DNA from: a bacterium
GTDB taxonomy: Bacteria > Sysuimicrobiota > Sysuimicrobiia > Sysuimicrobiales > Segetimicrobiaceae
Direction of reading: 5' to 3'
Length of the DNA: 64,000 nucleotides
Assembly: GCA_035307765.1 (NCBI GenBank)
Contig: DATGHU010000044.1
Span: 248,001-312,000 of the forward strand
The notes under the pieces are model-generated. The model made no database searches and had not been told where the DNA came from. It saw only the letters and a list, made by a program, of their open reading frames with translations. The translations under genes and the position numbers were made by a program. Position 1 is the first letter of the stretch, and each line of letters opens with the position of its first letter. This document shows positions 16,684-24,481 of the stretch, piece after piece.

Positions 16684-18135
16684 GTGCCGGCCCTGATCGA
16701 TGTGGCGGGGGTGGTGCGCGAGGCGGCGCGCGACATTCCGGTTGCCCTGGAGGCGGACGTCCTGATCGTCGGTGGGGGGATCGCCGGCGTCATGGCCGCG
16801 ATCGCCGCCGGCCGCAGCGGCGCGCGGGCGCTGCTGGTGGAGCGGTTCGGGTCGCTGGGGGGGACCGGAACCGCGGCGATGATGAACCTATTCTACGTGC
16901 CGTACGCAGCCTCCCGCGGCCTGATCCGTGAACTCTTCGACCGGCTGATCGGGCGTGGCGGTGCCGTCCCCGGTGAGTTTGTCGTCTACGACCCCGAGCT
17001 CTATAAAGTGACCGCGCTGGAAATGCTCTCCGAAGCCGGCACACGCGTTGTGCTCCACACGCTGCTGAGCGACGTGGTCATGGACGGGCCGACGTTAAGA
17101 GGGGTGGTGGTCGAGAATAAGTCCGGACGTCAGGCGATCCTGAGCCGCGTGACGATCGACGCAAGCGGAGATGCGGATGTCGCCGCCCGCGCGGGTGCGC
17201 CGTACGTCAAAGGCCGCGAGGAAGATGGGAAGATGCGGCCGATGACCCTGATCTTCCGAATGGGAGGGGTGGACGTCCCCCGCTTGGTGCAGTACGTGAG
17301 GGATCACCCGGACGACTTCTCGCCGGATCCGCTGCAGTGCATGCTCGACCTTGAACACGGGATGGTCCGCATCTTCGGATTCTTCAAGCTGGTCGAAGAC
17401 GCCAAGGCCCGGGGCGAGCTGTGGGACGACTGCTACTACTTTCGGGTGGAATCGGTGCTGCCGGAGCGGGGGGTGCTGACCGTGAACGCCACCCGCGTCT
17501 ACGGCGTGGACGGCACCCGGGCGGAGGACCTGTCGCGGGCCGAGATCGAGACCCGGCACCAGATGGTGCAGCTCGCCCACTTTGCGCGTACCCGCATCCC
17601 CGGGTTCGAGCGGGCGTTCATCCTCGACTCCGCGAGCACCATCGGCGTGCGCGAGACGCGCCGGATCCGCGGTGAGTACGTGGTCACCGAGGACGACATC
17701 CTTGCCGGCCGCCGCTACGATGATGTGGTGGCCGTCGACGCGAACCAGCAGAATCCGAGACAGCAGGGCGGGCACTCGCCGGACGGTAAGGAAGGGGGGC
17801 CGCAGGATCGGGAAGCCCGAGAGATGGTCGCCCGGATGTTCGTCTACGAGATCCCCTACCGGTCCCTCGTGCCCCAACGGATCGACGGCCTGCTCGTCGC
17901 GGGGCGTTGCATTTCCGTCGACCACCACGCCGATGTGTACACGCGGAACCAGGGGTGCGCAATGGCCACCGGCATCGCCGCGGGGGCCGCGGCCGCCAAC
18001 GCCACTCGGGCAAGCGGGGCGGTGAGGGCGGTGAACGTCGGGGAGGTTCAGGCAACGCTCCGCGCGCTGGGAATGGATCTCGACCTGCTTCGCCGGCTGG
18101 GCCCGACCCCGGTGACACTTGATGGGGTGAGCTAA
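16684..18135 (+). CDS. FAD-dependent oxidoreductase (PF12831-like), paralogue A
   Basis: A 483-residue flavoprotein. EADVLIVGGGIAGVMAAIAAGRSG binds FAD near the N-terminus, then LVERFGSLGGTGTAAM, VTIDASGDADVAARAGAPY and the C-terminal GLLVAGRCISVDHHADVYTRNQGCAMATG typical of the FAD-dependent oxidoreductase family PF12831. The substrate is unknown. The frame opens at 16624, inside the operator. I chose GTG at 16684 because AAGGAGG (16671-16677) stands 6 bases before it. The paralogue follows after 6 bases. Confidence 0.87.
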   Translation: MPALIDVAGVVREAARDIPVALEADVLIVGGGIAGVMAAIAAGRSGARALLVERFGSLGGTGTAAMMNLFYVPYAASRGLIRELFDRLIGRGGAVPGEFVVYDPELYKVTALEMLSEAGTRVVLHTLLSDVVMDGPTLRGVVVENKSGRQAILSRVTIDASGDADVAARAGAPYVKGREEDGKMRPMTLIFRMGGVDVPRLVQYVRDHPDDFSPDPLQCMLDLEHGMVRIFGFFKLVEDAKARGELWDDCYYFRVESVLPERGVLTVNATRVYGVDGTRAEDLSRAEIETRHQMVQLAHFARTRIPGFERAFILDSASTIGVRETRRIRGEYVVTEDDILAGRRYDDVVAVDANQQNPRQQGGHSPDGKEGGPQDREAREMVARMFVYEIPYRSLVPQRIDGLLVAGRCISVDHHADVYTRNQGCAMATGIAAGAAAANATRASGAVRAVNVGEVQATLRALGMDLDLLRRLGPTPVTLDGVS

Positions 18136-18141
18136 AGGCGG

Positions 18142-19596
18142 ATGGGCGCGGTGGATGCTCTTCCCCTGGCGGCGCTGCCGCTGAAGACGCGGATCCGGTC
18201 CGCGGTCGACGTGCTCGTCTGCGGGGGCGGCACCGCGGGGGCGATCGCCGCGATCGCGGCGGCGCGCGCGGGCGCCCGCACGCTGCTCGTCGATCGATAC
18301 GGAATGGTGGGCGGCATGGCCTCCACCGGCATGTCGTTCCTCGGCGTGAGCGACGGCCGCGGTCAACGGGCGCTCGGGGGAATCGGGGCGGAGCTGTTCG
18401 ATCGGCTGGTCGCGCTCGGCGCCGCCTTCGCCGACCGTCCGGACAAGCAGGTTGGTTCCGTCGCCGTCGCGGATCCGATCGTTCTCCAACAGGTGCTGCT
18501 GACCATGCTGGCCGGGGCGGGGGTGTCCTTTCTCCTTCACACCTTCTGCGTTGATGCCGTGACCGACGGGGGGCGTCTCCGGGGGATCGTCGTCGCGAAC
18601 AAGGCCGGCCTGGAGGTCGTTCACGCCCGGGTCGTCGTCGACGCGACGGGGGACGGCGATGTCGCCGCCCGCTCGGGCGCGCGATTTGTCGCCGGTCGCG
18701 TGTCGGACATGCTGATGCAGCCGGTCACCCGGATCTTCCGGGTCGCCGGTGTGGACGTTCGAGGGATGCTGGACTACCTTCGCGCCCACCCAGAGGAGAT
18801 GGATCTCCCCGAGCGGTGGACGGGCGGCGGAGACTACACCGTGGACGACCTGGCTGCGACCTCGATCGTGATGGACGCGTTCCCTTCGCTGGTGGCGGAC
18901 GCTCGGGCCGCGGGAGAGCTGACCGCCCCGCGCGACCGCATCGGGATCGAGACGGGTCCGGTGCCGGGTGTCGTGACGATTAATGCGACCCGGGTGCACG
19001 GGGTGGACGGCACCGACCCCGACGCACTCAGCCGGGCAGAGGTGGAGACACAGCGGCAGATGTTTGAGGTGTTCCAGTTCCTGCGGCGCCGCGTGCCGGG
19101 GTTCGGGAAGGCGTGGCTCCTCGACTCCGCGTATGCGGTGGGCGTTCGGGAAACTCGACATATTCTGGGGGAGTACGTCCTGACGCTTGACGACGTGCTC
19201 GCGGGTCGGGATTTCCCCGACGCCGTCGCGCGGGGAGCCTACCCGCTCGATCTCCACGACGTCCGGCCCGGGGCGAAGGTCTTCGGGAGTCAGGTCGGAG
19301 GGGGTGGGGTGACCCTGCGGCGCGTTGAGCGGGCGTACGGGATCCCGTGCCGATGCCTGATCCCGGAGGCGGTCGACGGGCTCGTCGTCGCCGGACGTGC
19401 CATCTCGGCGTCTCACGAGGCGGCGGGCTCGGTCCGCGGCCAGGCGGTGTGCATGGCGACCGGGCACGCCGCCGGGGTGATTGCGGCGGTCAGCGCCCTA
19501 GCCGGCCGGGTCCCGCGTCGTGCGGACATCCGGGAGGTGCAGGACGTACTGCGGGCGCAGGGGGCTATCCTTTCGGACTCGCACCTGCCAGTTTAG
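18142..19596 (+). CDS. FAD-dependent oxidoreductase (PF12831-like), paralogue B
   Basis: A 484-residue paralogue of the preceding gene with the same order of motifs: VDVLVCGGGTAGAIAAIAAARAG, LVDRYGMVGGMASTGMS, VVVDATGDGDVAARSGARF, and GLVVAGRAISASHEAAGSVRGQAVCMATG. The shared block VNATRVHGVDGTDPDALSRAE is also found in paralogue A. The two may form a heteromer or act on successive intermediates; this is inference. The adjoining ABC importer has its own promoter. Confidence 0.87.
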   Translation: MGAVDALPLAALPLKTRIRSAVDVLVCGGGTAGAIAAIAAARAGARTLLVDRYGMVGGMASTGMSFLGVSDGRGQRALGGIGAELFDRLVALGAAFADRPDKQVGSVAVADPIVLQQVLLTMLAGAGVSFLLHTFCVDAVTDGGRLRGIVVANKAGLEVVHARVVVDATGDGDVAARSGARFVAGRVSDMLMQPVTRIFRVAGVDVRGMLDYLRAHPEEMDLPERWTGGGDYTVDDLAATSIVMDAFPSLVADARAAGELTAPRDRIGIETGPVPGVVTINATRVHGVDGTDPDALSRAEVETQRQMFEVFQFLRRRVPGFGKAWLLDSAYAVGVRETRHILGEYVLTLDDVLAGRDFPDAVARGAYPLDLHDVRPGAKVFGSQVGGGGVTLRRVERAYGIPCRCLIPEAVDGLVVAGRAISASHEAAGSVRGQAVCMATGHAAGVIAAVSALAGRVPRRADIREVQDVLRAQGAILSDSHLPV

Positions 19597-19690
19597 GTTG
19601 AATCGGGCTGCCCCGACGTCGTCGGGAGTGGTCGGAGGATGCGGAAAGGGGGGAGAGGTGACCGGGAGCGGTCGGGAGCCGTCCTCGTCC

Positions 19691-19719
19691 TGACTTGCAC
19701 GTGCCACGCGCTCTACAAT
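19691..19719 (+). promoter_or_regulatory. Promoter upstream of the first ABC importer
   Basis: TGACTT (19691-19696), a 17-bp spacer and TACAAT (19714-19719), 21 bases before the ATG at 19741. AAGGAGGT at 19727-19734 is an excellent ribosome site. It may be the main promoter for the run of genes that includes the selenoprotein module. Confidence 0.6.
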
Positions 19720-19740
19720 AGATATAAGGAGGTCAGGCGT

Positions 19741-21135
19741 ATGTTGCGTCAGCCAAGAAACCGGATCGCCGCCGGACTGCTCGCGGTGCTCCTCCTGATG
19801 CCGGTGTTGGTCGGATCCACTCCTCAGCCGTCGCGCGCCGCGGGGATGACGACCCTGACGTTCCTGGGGCCCGACTTCGACGAGTGGATCGCCTTCGTCA
19901 AGGTGGCGAATGAAATCGGCAAGCCCATGGGCATCCAGATAAAACCGGAGTATCTTCCCTGGGATAACGTGTTCCAAAAGGCCTTGATCGACTCCAAATC
20001 CGGCGTGCGGACGTGGGATTACGTGTACATTTACAACACGTGGGTGCCGGGTTTGTCGGCCTCCAAGGCCATCATGCCGATCGATGACTTCCTCAGCACG
20101 TCCGCAAACAGGAACGCGGTCCAGCCCAACGATTTCATTAAAGAGACGACGGCCGGGCTCCAGCTGAACGGGAAGCTGTGGGCCATGCCGATGCTCGCGG
20201 CACCCTATATGCTCGGGTACCGCAGTGACCTGTTCCGCGATGCCGGAGAAAAGAAGGCGTTTCAGGCGAAATACGGGTACGCGCTCACCGTTCCCCAGAC
20301 CTACAAACAGCTGATGGACATCGCGCAGTTCTTCACACGCAAGAAGGGCGATACGCTTGCCGGCAAGCCCCTCGACCAGGATTTCTATGGGCTCGTCATG
20401 GCCAACAAGAGCGGGGGGTTCCTCTTCCATCGCTATGAGCATATCCTCGTGGCGTATGGCGCCGACCTGGTCTACAACACCAAGACGATGCAACCGACCG
20501 CGAACTCGCCGCAGAGCATCGCCGCGGCGAAGTATTACGTTGAACTCCACAAGTACATGCAGCCGGGGACCGAGACCGTCACCGGCGGCGGGGCCGAACG
20601 CGTGATGGCATCCGGCCGCGGCGCGATGGCGATGGACGCGCTGGACAACATGCTGTCCGTGCTTCCCGTGGCGAAGCTCTCCCAGGTGGTCGGCCGGATC
20701 AGCTACGCGCTCCTCCCCACCCAGGTGGCCGCGCGACCTCACGCCAACGTCGGGGATGCGAATGGGCTGGCGATTTACGCGCTGACCCAGCACAAGGAGG
20801 AAGCCTTCAAGCTGGCGACCGCGGTGCTGTCCACCCAGGGGACGAAGGAGGTCATGAAGGAATACCCGGCCCTGGTGCCGATGCGGACCTCGGTCGTCAA
20901 CGATCCGGACGTACGCCGGAACTACCCCGACGTTTTCGCCGCGATGAGCCTGATGCTCAAGGGGAAGCCCTACACCGTGTTCATCCCACCGCTCAAAGAG
21001 TGGATTCAGGCGCAGGATCTCTACGAGCAGGCGCTGTCCGCGGCGATGTCGGGCCAGCAGTCCGTCGAAGATGCGTTGAACGGGGCGCAGGCCAAGGAGG
21101 TCGAGCTGTTCAAGCGGGCCGGCTATATCAAGTAG
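19741..21135 (+). CDS. ABC importer extracellular substrate-binding protein, sugar type (family 1)
   Basis: A 464-residue secreted binding protein. The signal peptide is RIAAGLLAVLLLMPVLVG followed by STPQPSRAA. The mature region has the usual two-lobe family-1 pattern: an early TLTFLGPDFDEWIAFVKVAN strand, YVYIYNTWVPGL, PMLAAPYMLGYRSDLF and a C-terminal helical region ending LFKRAGYIK. It should deliver its ligand to the two permeases that follow. Start ATG 19741 is set by AAGGAGGT; the open frame extends upstream to 19639 through the promoter. Ligand unknown. Confidence 0.88.
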   Translation: MLRQPRNRIAAGLLAVLLLMPVLVGSTPQPSRAAGMTTLTFLGPDFDEWIAFVKVANEIGKPMGIQIKPEYLPWDNVFQKALIDSKSGVRTWDYVYIYNTWVPGLSASKAIMPIDDFLSTSANRNAVQPNDFIKETTAGLQLNGKLWAMPMLAAPYMLGYRSDLFRDAGEKKAFQAKYGYALTVPQTYKQLMDIAQFFTRKKGDTLAGKPLDQDFYGLVMANKSGGFLFHRYEHILVAYGADLVYNTKTMQPTANSPQSIAAAKYYVELHKYMQPGTETVTGGGAERVMASGRGAMAMDALDNMLSVLPVAKLSQVVGRISYALLPTQVAARPHANVGDANGLAIYALTQHKEEAFKLATAVLSTQGTKEVMKEYPALVPMRTSVVNDPDVRRNYPDVFAAMSLMLKGKPYTVFIPPLKEWIQAQDLYEQALSAAMSGQQSVEDALNGAQAKEVELFKRAGYIK

Positions 21136-21199
21136 CGATCAGGAGCATGCCAAACCTGGCGGCGGAGATTCCTCGGTGAGGCGGGTCGGGTAGCGCGGC

Positions 21200-22099
21200 A
21201 TGGGCATGCGGTGGGCCACGCTGGGCAGAGGCCGGCTCTACTTCTGGCTGCTGACATTCCCTGCGGTCTTGTACGTGGTCGTCTGGCGACTGGTGCCCGC
21301 GTTCTACACGCTCTGGCTGAGCATGACCCAGTACAACATCGTCTACGATGCCCTGCCGCGCTGGAATCACTTCGAGAACTTCGGCCGGATCCTGCGCGAT
21401 GGCGGCCTTCGGGGATCCCTGTCCCTCTCCGTGGAGTTCGCCCTCATCGCGACGGCCGCCGAGGTGGTGATCGGATTGGCGGCCGCGCTCTTCTTGGACA
21501 CCGACCCGCCGGGCCGGAACCTGCTCTTGGGGATCTTCTTGCTGCCGATGATCATGGCCCCGGTGGTGGTCGGGACGGCATGGTCCACGCTCTTCGACCG
21601 CACGGTCGGGCCCATCCCCTATCTTGTCCAGCTCCTGCACGGCCCTCAGGTGCCGTGGCTCGCCACCCCTGCTACCGCGATGTTTGCGCTCCTCATCGCG
21701 GATGCGTGGGAGTGGGCCCCGCTCGTCGCCCTGCTGCTGTTCGCCGCGCTGCAGGTCATCCCTCGTGATCAGTTCGAAGCCGCCCGGGTGGACGGCGCAT
21801 CCGCGGGGCAGTTGTTCCTCCGCATCATCCTGCCGCAGATCGCCCGCATGATGGGGGTGGCCGCCGGGCTCCGGGTGATGGACGCGTTTCTGGAGCTCGA
21901 TAAGGTGTTCGTCATGACGGGGGGCGGGCCGGGTACCTCGACGCAGTTCGTCAGCATGTTCGTCTACAACCAAGCGTTTCAGTTCTATGAACTGGGATAC
22001 GCCTCGGCGGTCATCACCGTGGTGCTCGCCTTGCTGGCGGTCGCCTACGGGATGTACCTGCGGAACTACGGCCGATCGCTCAGCCCCGCGGACTCATGA
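21200..22099 (+). CDS. ABC sugar-type permease (MalF/UgpA-like)
   Basis: A 299-residue inner-membrane permease with six predicted helices, beginning LYFWLLTFPAVLYVVVWRLVPAFYTLWLS. The coupling EAA-type loop is visible as EAARVDGASAGQLFLRIILPQI (about 193-214), the site that contacts the ATPase. It follows the binding protein by 64 bases and is paired with the MalG-like permease downstream. No ATPase gene adjoins this pair. Confidence 0.9.
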   Translation: MGMRWATLGRGRLYFWLLTFPAVLYVVVWRLVPAFYTLWLSMTQYNIVYDALPRWNHFENFGRILRDGGLRGSLSLSVEFALIATAAEVVIGLAAALFLDTDPPGRNLLLGIFLLPMIMAPVVVGTAWSTLFDRTVGPIPYLVQLLHGPQVPWLATPATAMFALLIADAWEWAPLVALLLFAALQVIPRDQFEAARVDGASAGQLFLRIILPQIARMMGVAAGLRVMDAFLELDKVFVMTGGGPGTSTQFVSMFVYNQAFQFYELGYASAVITVVLALLAVAYGMYLRNYGRSLSPADS

Positions 22100-22134
22100 C
22101 AAGGGTCCGGCCGGTTGGCCACACCGGAGGAGAG

Positions 22135-22163
22135 CGGAGGCGGCCCGTGCCGGGCCGCCTCCG
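22135..22163 (+). other. Strong hairpin between the two permease genes
   Basis: A perfect 13-bp stem starting CGGAGGCGGCCCG with a 3-base loop (TGC) lies in the 94-base gap inside the transporter operon. It is followed by more inverted CCGG-rich sequence and no T tract. It could be an RNA processing or stabilising structure, or an attenuating hairpin. Confidence 0.55.
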
Positions 22164-22193
22164 GCCCCCGGGCCGGCTGGAGAGGAGTCACCG

Positions 22194-23009
22194 ATGAGCG
22201 CACGGAGGCGATGGCGGCACCTCGTGGGGACCGCGCTTGTGCTCGCGTGGACGCTTCCACCGTTTCTTTACCTGGTGATGCTGTCCGTCAAGCCCGAGCG
22301 GATCTTGATCGACCGAGCCCAGGTCCTCTTTTGGCCGACGCTCGAACGGTACAGGGATTTCATCGGCAGCGGGCTGGGGTTGCCGATCTGGAACAGCCTC
22401 GTCACTTCAACGCTCGGCGCGGTCGGCACGCTGATCCTCGGTGGCCTGGCGGCGTTGACGTTCAGCTTCCTCGACTTCAAGGGCAAGACGCTGCTCTTCC
22501 TGCTGATCCTGTTGCCCAGGATGTTCCCGCCCGTGACGACGCTGATCCCGATCCAGTTGATGCTCAAGGGGATGGGCCTCATCGATACGCAGCTGGCGCT
22601 GATCATCTTGTTCACAGGATTTGAGATCCCCCTGGCGATTTGGGTGTTGCGCACGTTCCTCGACGAGATCCCCCGCGAGTTGACGGAAAGCGCGGCGCTG
22701 GATGGTGCGTCCCTGCGGGCGATCATCACGAGAATCATCTTGCCCCTGTCGGGTCCGGGGCTGCTCGCGGCGTTTATTCTGAGTTTCATTTTTAACTGGA
22801 ACGAGTTTCTCTTCCCGTTGATCGTGACAAGTTTCCACGCACGGACGGGTTCGGTGGCCATCATGAGTTTCACCGCCGGATACAAGAAACTCCAATGGGG
22901 GTCGCTCGCGACGCTGGGGGTCGTGATGACGATCCCGGTGATCCTGTTCGTGCTGGCTTTCCGCGCCTCGCTGGTTCGGGGATTTACCGCGGGGGCGCTC
23001 AAAGGGTGA
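22194..23009 (+). CDS. ABC sugar-type permease (MalG/UgpE-like)
   Basis: A 271-residue inner-membrane protein with six predicted helices. N-terminal LVGTALVLAWTLPPFLYLVMLSVKP is typical of the MalG branch, and the coupling loop reads ELTESAALDGASLRAIITRIILPLSGPG. FIFNWNEFLFPLIV is the familiar late-helix motif. ATG at 22194 has AGAGGAG upstream; the longer open frame from 21987 overlaps the first permease and is not used. The selenoprotein gene begins 163 bases later on the same strand. Confidence 0.9.
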   Translation: MSARRRWRHLVGTALVLAWTLPPFLYLVMLSVKPERILIDRAQVLFWPTLERYRDFIGSGLGLPIWNSLVTSTLGAVGTLILGGLAALTFSFLDFKGKTLLFLLILLPRMFPPVTTLIPIQLMLKGMGLIDTQLALIILFTGFEIPLAIWVLRTFLDEIPRELTESAALDGASLRAIITRIILPLSGPGLLAAFILSFIFNWNEFLFPLIVTSFHARTGSVAIMSFTAGYKKLQWGSLATLGVVMTIPVILFVLAFRASLVRGFTAGALKG

Positions 23010-23172
23010 GCGCACCGTTACGCCTGGAGCGCCCCGATGCGTCCGACGCCGCGCCGGGATGTCGGAGATCTGCGGGAGCCGGGAATACATGTGAGTGTCC
23101 CGGCGCGTTGCCGGTGTGGGGGGTCCGTAGGATGAGGCTGCCGCGAGACTAAGTGGAACGGAGGAGTGCGGA

Positions 23173-24474
23173 ATGCTGCGGGTCGGGCACTACCTCAATC
23201 AGTTCTTCGCCGGTGTGGGAGGCGAGGAGCAGGCACAGACTCCCCCATCCGTCCGCCCCGGCCCGACCGGGCCGGGGCGGTTGCTTCAGTCCCTGCTCGG
23301 AGCGGAGGGCACGGTCGTTTCCACGTGTGTCTGCGGCGATAACTTCTTCAACGAGGAGTTCGAGGCCGCCGCGGCGGAGGCGCGCCGATGGCTCCGGGAG
23401 GCCCGGCCGGACGTGGTCGTGGCGGGGCCGGCGTTTGCGGCGGGGCGCTACGGCCGCGCCTGCGCCGAGGTGTGCCGCCTCGCCGGCGAAGAGGGGATCC
23501 CGGCGGTGACGGGGATGCATCCCGAGAACCCCGGCCTGCTGGTCTACCGGCAGGCGTACGTCGTGCCGACGGGGGACTCCGCGACCGGCATGGCCCCGGC
23601 GATGACGGCGATGGTGCCGTTGGTGCGCAAACTCGGCGGGCGCCTGCCGGTTGGCTCCGCCGAGGTGGAGGGCTACCTCCCGAGGGGCGTGCGCCGGCCC
23701 GGGCCGCGCCCGCGGCCGGGGGCCGAACGCGCCGTGGCGATGCTCGTCGCGCGGATGCGGGGCGAGTCGTTCCTCACGGAGATCCCGGTCGAAGCCTACG
23801 AAGCCGTGGCGCCGGCGCCGGCGCTCGCGGACCTCGCCCACTCGACGATTGCGCTGGTGACGACCGGGGCGATCGTCCCGAAAGGGAACCCCGACCACCT
23901 CAAGCGGTGCAGCGAGACCCGCTGGGCCAAGTACGATTTGGGGAAGCGCTCGGCGCTGACGCCCGAGGAGTTCGAGTGCGTCCACGGCGGCTTCTTCAAT
24001 GTCGTCGCGTGCGGAAACCCGAACGTCGTGCTCCCCCTCGACGTCATGCGCGAGTTGGAGCGTGAGGCCCGGATCGGCCGGTTGATCGAGTTCTACTGCA
24101 CGACAACCGGCAACGACCAGCGGTTGTTGGACTGCCGGCGCAACGGGGAGGAGATCGCCGAAACGTTGCGGAGCGCGCGGGTAGACGGCGTGCTCTTGGT
24201 GGCCACCTGAGGGTCCTGCAATCGTTGCGGTGCAACGATCAGCAAAGAGATCGAACGCCGGAAGATCCCGGTTGCCGTGATCAGCGCGCTCCCGCCCCTC
24301 GCGCTGCAGGCCGGGGCGAACCGGGTGGTGCAGGGCGTGAAGATCGAGCACGTCTGCGGCGATCCGTCGCTGTCGCCAGACGCCGACCGGGCGCTTCGGC
24401 GGCGGCTCGTCGAACGGGGACTTCAGGCCCTGACGATCGACGTGCAGCGTCCCACCCTGATCGGAGGCGGATAA
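23173..24474 (+). CDS. grdB: GrdB-type selenoprotein, glycine/sarcosine/betaine reductase component B (UGA = Sec346)
   Basis: One gene of 434 codons read through an in-frame TGA at 24208-24210. Component B selenoproteins of the GrdB/GrdF/GrdH family bind the amine substrate and pass the two-carbon unit to GrdA. Family blocks are clear before the TGA: YLNQFFAGVGGEE, CVCGDNFFNEE, VVAGPAFAAGRYGRAC, VTGMHPENPG, GGLVPKGNPDHL-like IVPKGNPDHLKR, HGGFFNVVACGNP. The Sec context reads LLVAT-U-GSCNRCGATISKEIER, against the known GrdB pattern TST-U-GTCTRCGATMVKEIER. The frame stays open and conserved for 87 more codons to TAA. GAGGAG precedes ATG 23173. Which amine is used is unknown. Confidence 0.93.
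24208..24210 (+). other. In-frame TGA read as selenocysteine (GrdB-type Sec346)
   Basis: The TGA falls exactly where GrdB-family proteins carry Sec. Downstream codons continue the family sequence (GSCNRCGAT), and a SECIS-like hairpin begins 6 bases later. A true stop would remove about 87 conserved residues including the active site. Confidence 0.92.
24217..24244 (+). promoter_or_regulatory. Bacterial SECIS element of the GrdB-type gene
   Basis: The RNA folds as an upper 8-bp perfect stem (ATCGTTGC 24221-24228 with GCAACGAT 24232-24239) capped by a GGT loop, plus a lower 3-bp stem (TGC/GCA) across a small internal loop. The loop guanine lies 19 bases after the TGA, within the range known for SelB-dependent SECIS elements, which need a G near the start of the apical loop. 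Confidence 0.87.
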
Positions 24475-24481
24475 GCCGAGC

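Noticed and set aside
17095-19467. Minus-strand open frame of 790 codons
   Set aside because: It lies antisense to the two well-supported FAD oxidoreductase genes and has no domain; long antisense frames are usual in GC-rich DNA.
23173-24210. Reading the GrdB-type gene as a pseudogene truncated at TGA
   Set aside because: Sequence after the TGA keeps the family motif and frame, a SECIS hairpin follows, and a second Sec gene (grdA) lies in the same operon.
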